DNA of 64,000 bases, taken from contig JANUWI010000004.1 of NCBI GenBank assembly GCA_025504975.1, positions 1,922,001 through 1,986,000 on the forward strand, read 5' to 3'. A program made the translations under genes and the position numbers. The notes below the pieces were generated by a model. That model searched no databases, had not been told where the DNA came from, and saw only the letters and a program-made list of their open reading frames with translations. The DNA is from Plenodomus lindquistii (Eukaryota > Ascomycota > Dothideomycetes > Pleosporales > Leptosphaeriaceae). Of this stretch, positions 11,260-23,722 are shown one piece after another (positions within the stretch are counted from its first letter, which is position 1; each line of letters starts with the position of its first letter).

Positions 11260-14200
11260 GGCTGTCCTCGCGCAATGACTCGCGGGACATCCATGTGAGT
11301 CCCGCTAGCACGCCTCATAGCCAAGGACACGCCTTCACTGTCGCACGCAAACATTGTATCAATTTGAATTCCTTTCCTTGCATTTATCTTGGCGTACATC
11401 GTTGTATCAACTTGTCAATTTCGAAGCATCACGCACGTACTCATCATTGGGCGGCTAGCGTTGAAACATCTCTCGCATTTTGCATACGTACAAGCCTGGG
11501 CGGTCTTTTGCACTCTAGTCTTCTTTGGCGAGGACATACGATACCCTGGACCAGCTGAAGTAGAAGCGACACGAAGATCCGGCGGTGAAGCGGGAGAGCT
11601 AAGAGCCGAGGAAAAGAAAGCTATCTGTTTCAGGCTGTAGCCGCATCACGGTCGCACTTTCGAGATCTCTCACGCACCTATTTAGTATTGGTTTCCTTTT
11701 TGAATTTGCTCTTGGACCTTGGTGCTGTTAATCTTAACGGCCGTATTCTCGGCACTTCCCCCCCATGTGGGCTCATGAAAGTCTTGGGACTGATGATGGA
11801 TAGATGGCTGGCTCACGCATCGCCCGTCGAGGACTATTTAATGGATGTGAAGACATGAAACTTTATCGTTGTCCTTGAGATTGATAATAACCCAAAACTG
11901 TGTGTGTAGAGCTTACCATTGGTATAGAAAGCCGGATCATTACTGACAGGATACGCCGCACGCGCACCGATACTGCAATGTCCATCATCTCCTTACGCGA
12001 CAGCCGCAATGCTCCGAACCAGACGTCTCTGCTCTCTGTCATCTGTCTAGGCAACAGGCTTGACGCACACTCGATCATTCACGTGTGTCGCCAAACCTTA
12101 CCATACCAATACGCACCCTTACTGTCCAGCAGCACAAAGCGGCCGGTGATTTCACCGCGCCTTCGCCAAGAGGTATCCCGAGCACACTCGGTTGTCGCGG
12201 TCCACATCGGCAAATGCAAACCAAGCTTTACGGTAGCATTGTGCTATTGAGTTGGATGAAACCGAATGCGAGCCAACAGCAGGTGTCGATCTGGCTTGCT
12301 GTCTCCACGTAGGCTGACAGCACTTTTTGAAGATCATAATGGGTCCCGTTTCCCGACTGACACTTACTGTGCCTGCGTGCCTGGCCCGACGCGCCACAGC
12401 GTGCCTGGCCGCCCACTAGTCCCGCTGATGAACCATAGAACTGCACTCAGTCCTCGCGATCAATAGCCAACCACTGACGTCTGGAGGATTTTAGTCTCAA
12501 CGTTATTGGTGACTACATGATGACGTCGGAAGTATAAACGCGAGGACGGATAATGTGAGGCCATGTTGGTCGGTAGTCTACGTCAGCTGCAGTGCGACTC
12601 ATGAAGTGACGCGCGTGGTTTGCATTGTCAAACACGTGCGCCTGTACATTTGCAAGGTCGAGAAGATTAGGGCGTGAAGTCAAGGCCGTGACGGAGAGTT
12701 CGCGCTGGGAACTGAGCCAATGTCGATCATTTGGAGAAATTGGGCCACGTGCGTGGTAATCTTGGAGATGCCGTTGCTCCAAGTCTAGATTGCAAACTAT
12801 AAGAGGCAGGGAGTAGCATTGGAGGAATCTGCGCAACGTTTTCTTTTGTGTCGATCGCTGTTGTATCTAGAGTATATACGGACCAGGCCCGTATCCGAAG
12901 CTCCTCGCATTACTGAATTGGGATGGTCCGGATAGATCACTGCCCTTTGGGGGCCCTGCAGCTGCTACAGTTTCTCTGTGCGGATCTTTGACAACTCAGG
13001 ATCACTTGGCTCATAACGGCTCTCCTATTCGCGCGGCTTAAGAAAGAGTAGCTCGAGTTCGATACGGGGTCAGTGAAGATCTAGCGCGAGGTTGGGCACC
13101 ATCCTCTTCGTGACCAGATTCTTGGGATTGCCCAGCCTGCTGTCAAATTATAGAGTCCGGGGTTTTCTCCGACAGATAGTGTTGGGCAACGTCCGCTTTG
13201 CTCCGAGGCAGCTGTCGCGGGTGGAGATGGGCGCCGTATTCTCAGGTGCCGAGGGAGGTCTCAGCTGGAGGATGCTCCATTTGAGAGACTGTGATGCCAT
13301 GATTGTGTGGGATGTCATGGCGCATTGTATCATGAATCGCACCGTGTAGTAGGAGCGTCGAAGGGATGCGGCGAATATGAATACTTGTTTCGTTCTAGCG
13401 CAAGGCTACGAAGCCACAAAAGCCACAAAGTCGTGAAGAGCATCATCGGAAGTACAGGGTGTACAGGGTGTAGACACATCGTATCGGACCCTTGCTAGTG
13501 CCCGTATTATACCGAAGAAGAGCGTACCAATAGTGTACGGCGATCTGCGCATTTCCGATACACCAATGGCTCGGCCTCTCCTCGATATAATACGGAGACC
13601 AGCAACGGTCCAATCCAAGGTGTCTAGATACTGTATTTGTGCACGGGGAATCTAATCAGGGTTGAGCGGCTGGCCAGGAATGTTGGCATTCACTTCTTTC
13701 GACAAGTCAACGGACCACGTGACCCTGTCCAAGTAGCTCATGTATGTGGACAGTAACGTCTATCTGATGCGGATAATCTCCGAGTCTTGGCCTCCACAGA
13801 TGGATCATGGAACAAGACGTGCCCTCGCCTCAACAAAACAACACAACCGTGTCACAAGCTCCGCTGTCCCATCTCAAAACCCACTTTTCCCATCGACTGC
13901 AGAGGTCGCACAGAGATATATGGCTTCCGGGGGATGACCTGTTTGTTACCAACCGATTTCTACCGTGTTTCGGGTTTCTGACCGATCAGAATGGGCTTGT
14001 GCATGTCGGCTCGAGGCACCTCCCGCAGCCGCTTGTGCGTACTATGTTTGTGACACTTGGCCCAATGTCCATGGTTCTCGGCACGTGGGACACGACACAA
14101 CTGGCCAGTCGCGTACTGCGCATCCTGTAATTATGCGTCTCGTTTTCGCTTTTGCTAGTCTATGCGGTATGAGCGCTGCAAGGTGCATGATAGGATAGAG

Positions 14201-17200
14201 ATACGGTGTCTTGTCTTCAGATTAAGGTTTTCTCCATCCGAGTCTTGCGACTGGCTAACACGAGACGGTCACCGAATGAGGGCTGTTGTGGATATGAGTG
14301 CAGGAGGGAGTGGGCGGAATAGTGGAGTGGGTGGCGTAATGGGGCCCCTAACCCCGACTTCCAAACTCGCGGAGAGGGTCATGTGGCTGGCTAGGATGCA
14401 CGCAGTGAGAAGAGGGGCATGGTCATTGCTTGCCTTGCAATTTGAAGGTTCCTCGACGCGCCGTCAGCGTTACGGACGTATGTATGTACCATGCGCAACT
14501 CCGGGGCATCACAGCAGCAGCATTTCCGCTCTGAACTGAATCTCGGTCCGTATGCTCGCTCTTCGGCACGTGGCATCATTCGCTGGGTTTGCAAAGCCGC
14601 CGCCGCCGCTGTCGTTCTTGTACGGTCTGGCCTGAGTTAACCGCCTTCGCCCGCTACCGCTACCCCTCGTTGCGAGGTTGCGAGTCGGCCCTTTTCCGCT
14701 CCAACTCGTCCCATAAGACAGACCACAACACGACATGATAAGCCAGGCGCCCAGTGTCTCGCCCCCAGGTTGGACTTCCGGCTCGTCATCAGCTCACAAG
14801 TCGCATGTTGAGTACATTAGCAGTCTGGGTAACTTACACCAGTGTATGGCTATTAGATTTGGCATCATCCCAGGCGCCTTCTCTTTTGCACTTGTCAGCC
14901 TCGTTTTTCGCTTCACAACAGGCACTTTCCTTGCATCTTTCAATCCATTACACTTGGCCGGTTTATCCCCATGATCCAGTTGTGAAGGGATCTAGGATCA
15001 CGCACCTAGCGTTTGACAACCGGGCTCCCGTCCATGATTCGGTGTCAGACCGCAAATCCGGGCGTTGGGCATCACTGACGGCCATGGCTCGTACACGCAA
15101 TACTTCTCTGTACATAAAGGGTCGATTGCACCGATCCTGTACCCTGTGGAGACGTGCTCTGATTCCTAGGGACAATTGTGGGGTGCTTTCGCGAATGACG
15201 AGCATTGGTGCTACAGCCGCTCACTGCCTTTGTGTTGATCGGAGATCGCCATGGTGGAGCTTAAGGTGTCTGCATGACCATTGTTGTTGGAGTGTAAGCA
15301 CTGAGTGCGGGTCACAGAATCGCCGCCATCTCTGGCCTTACGAGCTTCCTTCGCGAATCGCGAAAAGAATATTGAATCACGGCATCCTTCATGATTCGTA
15401 AAGGCTTGCAGGCCGAAGCATTCACCGCCAGATGCATATGCAGCATAGGACCGACAGCATTATTGTATACATTATTTGCTATCCCACCTCCCCCCCTCTC
15501 CAATTCTAATCATCCGACACGCTGAGTCGGACACATAGCAGCTCTTTCTCCGAATCTCGACAGCCGATATGTCATCATTGCTCTGACATGCAGCTCAAGT
15601 CATGGCGGCGGCGTCATCAGAGTAGTATGCTGTTGCAGAAGTCATCTCCGGATTGGTGCCCAACGCAAGCGATGATTAGAGCCTTCTGGAAGGACAAGGA
15701 CCACAGTATCAGAGATGCAGCAAGGAGGGTCTCTTACTGGAGCGTGCGAGCTGTCTCAGGGATGGATCATGGCGCATGTCATTGTATGTCGTGCAGGTTG
15801 ACCGTTCATGGTGCTGTGGATGTGCGGAGAAGTATCCACTCATGCTGTTGTGGTCAAAGCTTGTGTGAACGTCCGCTGTTCAGCCTATCATGGCTGGCTT
15901 CCAAAATCTGGCATGGACAGGAGGGTGAGAGTGAGTGAGTCAGATATTACCAATCGTCGATGTGGATCTGGAGATGATGCGGAATCTTGCAAAGGGATGT
16001 TTTTACAGGGTCAGCGGCATATGCGGAATTCGCAAGGTATTGAGAATTCAGACCTGTCCTCTCTTCGTTACGAGCTGTACTCCTATCGCATTTCGTCACA
16101 AGAAATGTGTTGGCTGCGTGTTGTTTCCACTACCATTACTGATTTTATCCTCAATGTCGGTTCTCAATTTCATCACGTCCTACCATCGTTTAATTCATGG
16201 TTTCGCTTCAAGCTCTTCGAACAAAGCAGGCGTTTCCATACAACCTAGACATCTTGTGTTTCCGAAAGACTACAATGGCTCCGAAATCATCATCCGCGAA
16301 GCAGAAATTGCTAATCAGAACATCTTTGATGCGCGCTATCCAAAATGTGACCTTAGAATTGCACAATTGCTTGAACCGTCATGAGAGAGACGTGTCAGTG
16401 TCCAACTCCACATTCGACCTAATCCTTAGCCTGTAGCGCTTCCCAAGCATGAGACACAAGATACTATATTTTATACTTGGTTTGGTCGTTACAACAATGT
16501 CACCTCTTGTCTAAGTGCTATATGCTTCTTCCCTGACGCGCAGAGGGGGAAAGATCGAGCAATATCACGCATATTAGACCAACTTCTGTCGCCATTGTCA
16601 CGCAATGCGCGGATTGAACTTGACTTCATGCCTAGATCTCTGCCACATTCCAAGTACATATTGCGTTGTAGGGAATCATGCGCAAAACTGAAAAATCCCT
16701 TCCAATTCCAGCGCGAGTTTCTACTATGGTATGCGAATGTCTCCTAATCTGTCAAGGTCCCTCTGCAATACACCATCTCTCAAGGGCCTTTCGCGAAAAG
16801 AAGAGGTGATGGATAGATGCCTTTTGTAGCACCGGGAGCACTTTCTCGTCCAAGTGATACGTTGACTGCTCTTGTCTGATGTGACCATCGTAGTCGCCTC
16901 ACCCTGAGTGCAGGAAAACGCTGCCCTATGGTTGCTTGTGGATTGAAATGAGATATAATATGTACAGCTCTCTATTCCGTAAATCATTCACTGAAATTCG
17001 GGTATGCAGATCTTGTCATTGTTCTTTCGAGCGGTCCCACTTCGCAATACACCCTCCGGCTACTTGAGCTCCAAAGATTTAAGTATTCTGCAACATATGG
17101 GCGTACCCCTCTAAAAATAGGAGCTCTAGATACACAAGTGCTTTGGTATGAGTGAATCACCGAATCCGCGTGCAAGTTGGCGTAAGCATTATCAACACGA

Positions 17201-19136
17201 GTCGGAACTATACTCAAGTCTTAACCCATCCCAGGCAATCATGGCGAATTGTGTATCATTCACTTTATTTAGAGTTTCTGGCAAGTTAAAGTCAGGACTG
17301 TGACGAGTATGAGGGTGCTTTGGCTTACAATGGGGCTAAAGGAGGTTCATAGTGCTATTAGGATGTCTTGAGATATCAACTAGATATGCTTTAGGAGAGT
17401 GCTGCATCCCATGACTGTGACTCTAACGACAGGTGGTATCCATTTATTATGCTATGTGTCATGATAGAGAAATACAGAAGTAGCCATAACGCCTAGGCAT
17501 CAGCTTTGAAACTCTAGACTTCACGATCCCATGGTCTATCACGATAATCTCCTTACTCCAGTGCTCGTCCTACATGTGCCCGAGAACCCGGGGAATCAAC
17601 GAACATGTCGAATGACTTGAGGTACTAGAATGTGCATAGAGCCTGGTCATGTCTATCCATGATTGACATGTGCGTCGAATTCAAGCGTAGACTGTGGTTG
17701 AATTTGAAGAAATAGATACCTTTAGAGACACACTTGTTGGGTCCTAATCGATGGCGTGAGACCTTTTCCTTGATGAACATGAGCCAGCGCACACACTTCT
17801 TTGACCCTTCCTATGCATGCCGCTCCTATGGCTGTGGGAGCTATATAAACCTTTCCTTGGTGTGATCTTAATGTCTCTGCTCTCCTTCATCCAGTCACAA
17901 TCTATAGGTGCTAAGGTCTGCACGGCCTTGTTTACACGACACGTATCTTTGTATCTCTTCAATTCTAAGATAAAAGCCCTCAGCTAAAGGGTTTCGTCCA
18001 AGATTCTTCAAAGAAATTGCTTAAGAGTGTCCTGTCTTCAAGTGTACAGTTAACTCGGGCACTCTATGTCCGCGCCATGATGTCTTTGATCCCGGGGCAC
18101 TACGCAAACTCCAACGATGAGTTGAGCAAATTCTCATCCTGATACTAGCAGATATAAACCCAACTGGTATATGTCCCCCATGCTGACTCTGAATATACCC
18201 CCATTCTCGCTTGTGTGTCTCCTCCTGCTTCCATAGCTCGCCAAGACATATGTGACAAAGCAGCGTGCAGTGTGGTAAGTATATGTCCCCTTTCTATTGC
18301 GCTCTTACCCCCCTCTCCGCATAACCCCTTCTCTATCACCACACTGGAACACTGCTCTCAAAATCGAGAACACAAACACACACATATTCTCCTCCGCCCT
18401 TGCCTATCTCCAAACTCGCGAACTGAACCACCCACGTCTACCGAAAAATCTACAAATAGCATCACGAAAACCCTGTATCCATATACCTTCTTCGAAACTG
18501 AAACATGATATGAAACCCTTGATTTATTCGTTTCCCTTCCAAACCCACGTTCATGATTGCCGCCATGGCCTGAAAGAGAGCCTTGGAAGTCTTATCAAGG
18601 TCAAGGAGTACAAAGAGGCTATGTCTTTCCATCCCGCCTCCTCCTCTGAATCTTTGATCGATGATGCTGTCTAGTAAGGGTTTGCTTCTGGTAGAAAGTA
18701 TACAATAAACACATTGATGGAGCAAATCGACATAATTTTAGACACGTGTATTTCCTACAACGATTGGCGTATCGTCTTCATGTATCGAAATTGTTTTTAT
18801 AACTGAAATGATATATGTTCCTGCCTTTATTTCAAGTCGCGGCTCGGTCTAATTGTTGTGCACGGAAGGCCGTGTAAGATCGAGACTTCAAGCGTACGGA
18901 TCATTGTGTTTGCTCCCAGCAACGGTCATCACTACACACCACCAGCTCGCAAACTTCGCACGGTACTTTCTCACACGGTCTCTGAACTACGCCTGTCAAC
19001 GGCCTGTAAATAGATACAAAGCTCATACAATCTATTGGTCGAGCCTACGAATACAAGCATTTCGTCCTCTCTGCGTGGGTATCCCTATCTTATAAAGCCA
19101 TCATGCATGTTCTCATTTGCACCAAGACTGTGAAAC
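11260..19136. other. 7.9-kb gene-free interval
   Basis: No open frame here shows a recognisable domain, convincing start context or spliceable partner. The longest (14754-15401, plus, 215 codons) is low-information and unsupported. Base composition is mixed and becomes AT-richer from about 16 to 18.5 kb. Only trivial repeats were seen, for example GTACAGGGT twice near 13452-13470. No transposase, reverse transcriptase or tRNA was recognised. It may hold the 3' end of the regulator transcript, non-coding RNA or an eroded mobile element. Confidence 0.55.
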
Positions 19137-20543
19137 CTACAACTCATCGTGCCCCTCTTCTGCGCTAGGCATCGCGATGGGCCCCTCCTTCCTCCCTAAC
19201 ACTTGATCAAGCTTCACACCACTCTTCTTCCTATATTTCTCCCATGTACTCCAGAAGTCTTTTTCCATGTTCTTTTCCATCATGTCCGGGAGGACAACCA
19301 TATACTCGACATGCAGGTCGCCGAATTGCAGGCCCTCGTTGTTGTCGAGGTGTTGCGCCCAGATGGGCATACCCTCGTCTTTGACAATTTCGACAGTGTT
19401 AGGCTGGACCACGGCGCCGCGGGGACGGGAGAGTTGGACAATGTGCCCGTCGAGGTGTGTGAGATTGCGTGTCCAGTCACCCATCCATGCTTCTCTCAAC
19501 GACAATACTTCCCTGTAAAACAGATCTTTGCCCCGTCGGCGGAAGAAGGTGCCGTCGGTGCGTTCATGCTCGGCAGCGCCCAGCGCAGGATCTTGCTCCA
19601 CGAGGTGCACAATGAGATCTCCAGCCACCCAGTCGGGACTTTCGTCACCCTCATTTTCATAAGTGATGCGCACGCCCTGTGGCATACCCTTTTCAATGTC
19701 CAAAACATGGGTTTCTGCCTCGCGGACCACTCTACTGCCGCTGCAGATGGGACAAGGGTGTTTGATCGTCTTGCCCTTGCCACCGCACTTTTCGCAGTGC
19801 ATCTGGACCTGTTGGAACAGGCCTGGGGCAAGTTGTTGCCGTTGTATGCGTACACCGCGACCGCCGCAGAGATCACAGGACTCTACGTGTCCGTCTTCTG
19901 AGCCGGAGCCCTCGCAGGCGGAGCAGATGGCTTGTTTCTCGATTGTGAATTCCGTCTTGCGCCCGTTATAGAAGTCGCGGAGGGGAATGGCAACACGGAC
20001 TTCCATGTTGGGGCCTCGTCGCTCTCCGCCTCGGTGGCCAAAGTGCCCAGAGCCACCGAAGAAGCGTGAGAAGAGGTCGAAGGGATCATTATGTTGGCGG
20101 GGTCCGCCGCCTTGCTTGTGCTGCTGGATGCCATCGTGGCCGTATTGGTCGTAGATCTTGCGAGTCTCTTGGTTGCTGAGGACTTCATAGGCTTCGGCTA
20201 CTTCAACGAACTTTTGATTGGCTGTGTCGTCACCGCTTTGAAGGTGTTAGCACTACTTCCAGCGGCAGGGTGTTGGGTGGTGGAATGACGTACGGGTTCT
20301 TGTCCGGATGGAATTTTTTGCTGAGGCTACGGTAGGCCTTCTTGATCTCTCTTTCTGAGGCATCTTTCTTGAGTCCAAGGAGCTATGGCAGATTGGGTCA
20401 ATCGAAGTGATCCTAGGATAATGTCTCCACGCAATGCTAGTATGTGGGATGTGAGCTATGCGTACCTTGTAGTAATCCTCAGCACCCAACACCAGCAGCG
20501 CAAAGCAAAGCACCACAAACAGCAGCGCTATCCGTCGCATCAT
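19137..20543 (-). CDS. SCJ1: ER-luminal DnaJ/Hsp40 co-chaperone, Scj1-type
   Basis: Three exons (20466-20543, 20294-20382, 19137-20235) with introns of 81 and 58 bp give 421 aa. The N-terminus is a signal peptide (MMRRIALLFVVLCFALLVLG) and the last four residues are HDEL, the ER-retrieval signal. The J domain follows directly (EDYYKLLGL), with HPD at about 51-53, then a Gly/Phe region. The zinc-binding domain has four repeats: CSACEGSG, CDLCGGRG, CEKCGGKG and CPICSGSR (about 160-224). A DnaJ C-terminal substrate-binding domain completes the class I architecture. Scj1 works with Kar2/BiP in protein folding and quality control in the ER lumen. It diverges from the uS17m gene across 493 bp. All introns fall in the first third, as is common in fungal DnaJ genes. 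Confidence 0.95.
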
Positions 20544-21036
20544 CTTGGACCCTCACTTGACCTAGCAAGCTTCAACTTGCGCGAGAGAGCGGACGGACCA
20601 AATTATCCGAATGAAGTTGAACGTTCAAAGGCTGCAAAGTCTACATGTGAATTCAAAGAAGGAAGGGTGCAGTCAGACAGCCCAAAACAAAGACACAAAG
20701 GCGGGAGCGAAGAAAGTGAAGGTCTGGGGAATCTGGCTGATTAGAGCAAGGCTTCGGGACACGATAGCAGTAACATGTAGTTGCGACAGCCAATCGGAGT
20801 AGTGCTTGGCAATCGCGAGTTTCCCGTGCACTTTTCAAGATCAGACTAACAGAGATCGCGAACATCAGCAATTGGCGCCAGCGACACCACCAACGCCCCA
20901 CGTACACTTATACCCACCAAACAGACGCATTGACTTGCGGTCTTCTGAACACGACTTCGAGAATTGGCGCCGAGTGCCCCGACGCCTGACCACCACCTCC
21001 GCAAGCACCTCCGCACCACCTCCGCCCTCACCCACC
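20544..21036. other. divergent promoter between SCJ1 and uS17m genes
   Basis: This 493-bp region must carry both promoters. I see no clear unfolded-protein-response element and no gene. Confidence 0.5.
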
Positions 21037-21749
21037 ATGACCTCCCTCGCCGCCAAAGCAAAGGCCGCCGCCGCGATTGTTGTCCCACACTTCTCCAGCC
21101 GGCAAGTTGGCGTCGTGACGTCAGCGGGGAAGATGGACAGGACAGTCAAAGTACGCGTTGCGGGCCAGGAATGGAACAAGCGGTTTAGAAAGGCATGTCT
21201 CTTCTTGCATGCCTGACAATCTGGTCATGTGTTTGGCCAGAGTGCTGACTCACGATACAGCACTTCCCATCGCACTCCACATACCTAGTCCGCGACCCCA
21301 ACAATTCCCTCGTTGAAGGCGACGTTGTTCGCATCGCCTCTGGCCACCGCACATCCACCGCAGTCCGACACGTCGTGACCTCCATTCTTGCGCCCTTTGG
21401 CGAGCCCGTTGAGAACAGACCACCAGTGCTCACGGAAGCACAGTTAGAAGAAGAGCGCATCAGGGAACGGTTACTCAAGGACGTACGGTCGGCGCATCGG
21501 GGGCGAGATGTCAGTGTGCAACGGGTAGCGCAGGCGAAGAAGCTGGGATTTCAAGTACCAACGTTGGAGGAGGCGACACAGAAGCTGAAGCAATATCAAG
21601 CGAGCGAGAAGGCGAGGATAGAGGCACATGGTGGGCAGAAGGGACAGGCAAAGGCGGCGCACGAGAAGAGGTTGGCACAGGGCAAGAAGACACGGAAAGA
21701 GGTCAAGGCAGAACAGAAGCTCAAGGATGCAAGAAAACAGACCGTGTAG
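21037..21749 (+). CDS. MRPS17: mitochondrial small-subunit ribosomal protein uS17m
   Basis: Two exons, 21037-21192 and 21261-21749, give 214 aa. The first ~95 residues match the S17 fold: VGVVTSAGKMDRTVKVRV, a positive KRFRKHF segment, then RDPNNSLVEGDVVRI. The C-terminal ~100 residues are a charged, Lys/Gln/Glu-rich mitochondrial extension not present in bacterial S17. The protein binds small-subunit rRNA in the mitoribosome. The intron is unusual: frame and homology require exon 1 to end at AGAAAG and exon 2 to begin CACTTC, so the 68-bp intron starts GCATGT and ends ATACAG, a GC-AG intron. The nearest GT donor (four bases later) would break the frame. The start at 21037 is the first ATG with an ACCATGA context. 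Confidence 0.9.
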
Positions 21750-21983
21750 CCGACCTCGAGGATGAAAGATGAAACTCTATATACTATGCACGTTTTGAGC
21801 ATTCAGGATATCAATGCCCCATTATTGCTTTGCCTCATAAACTACAGCAACAAAGGGTATCGTCGTCATCTTCGAAGTCCCACTGTAGATGACCAAAAAC
21901 TCCGTGTACTATGCCATAACTAGCTGTGCGCCGACCAATGCTACCATTCATACTTCATAAACACGTAAACAGCGTAACTGCCT

Positions 21984-23419
21984 TTAGGCTTCCACGTGGT
22001 CGTCCATGTCATCGCCGGTCTCGCTCTTCTCGTACACCTTTGTAAGGAACGGGTGTCGAAGAGCCTCATCCGCAGTAATGCGCTTCGCGGGGTTGCACTC
22101 GAGCAGGCGATATAGAAACTGCACTGCCTCCTTCTCTTCCTCGTCCAGTTCCCGCTTCGGCTGCGTCTTGTCACCGGTTCGGCCCGTGCACCACAGGATG
22201 ATCTTTTCCAAGGTATGTCCTCCTTCACTATAGCTGGGAACGTTGGTTTCGAAGACTTGACCATGCAGTAATGCTGTCTCCCTCATCTTCTTGCGGCCGA
22301 AGATGGTGGTGATTTCGAGCAAAGCATCGATATCATCCGCGCTGTGGAAGAACGGGAAGCGGCGAGAGAGCATCGTGAGCAGGATAACGCCGACACTCCA
22401 GATATCGATTGAACAGGTCTGTTGAGTGCACTTGAGTAGTACTTCAGGAGCACGGAAGCCACGAGTGCCTGCTCGATTTGCCCGGCGGCTGTTTCGCGTG
22501 TCGTTCTTGGGGTAACTCGAGGCGTTGTGCCCTGAGGATTGTGTCTGTGCATAGACGCTGTGAGTGATCCTCTGGCGTCGATCCTCTTCTGGCAAATGAC
22601 AGGCACAAGTGTGCCAGTCTGTGCCCTCGCGTTCTGCGAGCCCAAAGTCTACCAGCACTCCACGCGATTGTGTGGTGTTGTAGAGGAAGTTTGTTGGTTT
22701 GATATCCCGATGGATGATGCCCTTTGCATGCACTGACCGGAGAGCGGTGAACATGCTGCGGAAGTAGAGTCTCATCTCAAAGATTCCCATGTCACGGTAG
22801 TAGTCACGGAAGTCTCGATGTTGGAAGTAGGGTAGTACGGCCACAACCTGGTCAAGGTGACGGAAAGCAGTGATCAGAGGGCAGACCGAATCTGAGCCTC
22901 TCAAGTCGTAGAGAAGCTCCAGCTCGTTGAAGACTCGGATCGGACTGCTAGTGACATAGATCTTCTTGATGGCAACGTAGTGGGGCCGCCTGGAGAGGCG
23001 TCGTTGCTGTCCTGGCGACGCACATTTGCGCTCTTCACGCTCGTCTATGTCCCAGTGATTGTTGTACTTGTTGTACTCCAGATCCTCCGCCTTGTACACC
23101 GTCGAAAATGTACCTGCATCCCATGTGAGCCACCCCACTACCCTGCATACGTCAAACCAATGACATGAGACTTACCTTCTCCGATGCGATTGATCAGTCG
23201 AAAACGCTGGGTGATGCCGACAAAAGTCTCTTCGAAACGGGCCATGTCCTCTTGAACGGAGTCCTCGACCTCTTCGTCGCTGCTGTCTACCGTCTGCCCG
23301 CTCTCGTCGAGCGGATCCATGCTTTCGTCCAATTGACCCCCGACCCGGTCTTCGCCGACATCGTCTTCGTGCACATCAATGTGCTCTGCATGACGCAGAG
23401 AGGTGCGAGCCTTTGCCAT
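21984..23419 (-). CDS. CDC7: Cdc7-type DDK protein kinase (Hsk1)
   Basis: Exon 1 (23176-23419) and exon 2 (21984-23113), with a 62-bp intron, give 457 aa. The splice reconstructs the glycine loop GEGTFSTVYKAED (about 80-92). Other kinase landmarks are VAIKK (lysine near 131), catalytic loop HRDIKPTNF (about 216-224), DFGLAE (about 237-242), and GTRGFRAPEV with SIDIWSVGVILL. The HRD-I-KPTNF loop and the long insert between DFG and the APE-type motif, rich in Ser/Asn/Arg, are characteristic of Cdc7 rather than CDKs. An acidic N-terminus (about 15-70) precedes the kinase. With its Dbf4 partner it phosphorylates Mcm2-7 to fire replication origins. It shares a 303-bp divergent promoter with the condensin gene. 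Confidence 0.93.
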
Positions 23420-23722
23420 GCCGATCAGTGCTGCGTCTGCTGCTGTGTTGTGTTGTTTTGAGCAGTGCACCTGGGCGTGTGGTTGTCGGAATTGTGGAAG
23501 ACGCGTCGCGGAACGTCACCCCAAGGCTAAGCCCCAAGAGGCCAAAGTATAACAAAGACGCTCGGACCATAAACATGCATCTCGGAAGCCGCGTTGCAGG
23601 CACGATGGCTGCCCGCATCTTCATCGGCAGGCCACACGTCGCGTCTGCGCAAACGCACTCTGGTCGAATCCTTTGGCGCTTCTTGTTTTCCGTCTTTTTC
23701 TCTCCACGGGATTCTGCGCATC
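23420..23722. promoter_or_regulatory. bidirectional promoter with MCB-type site
   Basis: The 303-bp interval between the divergent CDC7 and CND1 start codons contains a perfect ACGCGT at 23501-23506, within AGACGCGTCGCG. Further CGCG-containing runs lie closer to CND1. ACGCGT is the MluI cell-cycle box bound by MBF in yeasts and activates G1/S genes. Both flanking genes act in S or M phase, so joint regulation is a reasonable inference. A single hexamer is weak evidence alone. Confidence 0.5.

Noticed and set aside
14754..15401. 215-codon plus-strand open frame in the gene-free interval
   Set aside because: No recognisable motif, no intron pattern and biased towards Ser/Arg/His as expected of non-coding DNA.
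16275..16436. Short open frame starting MAPKSSSAKQ
   Set aside because: A 53-codon frame with a basic start is attractive, but has no homology, no spliceable extension and no promoter feature.
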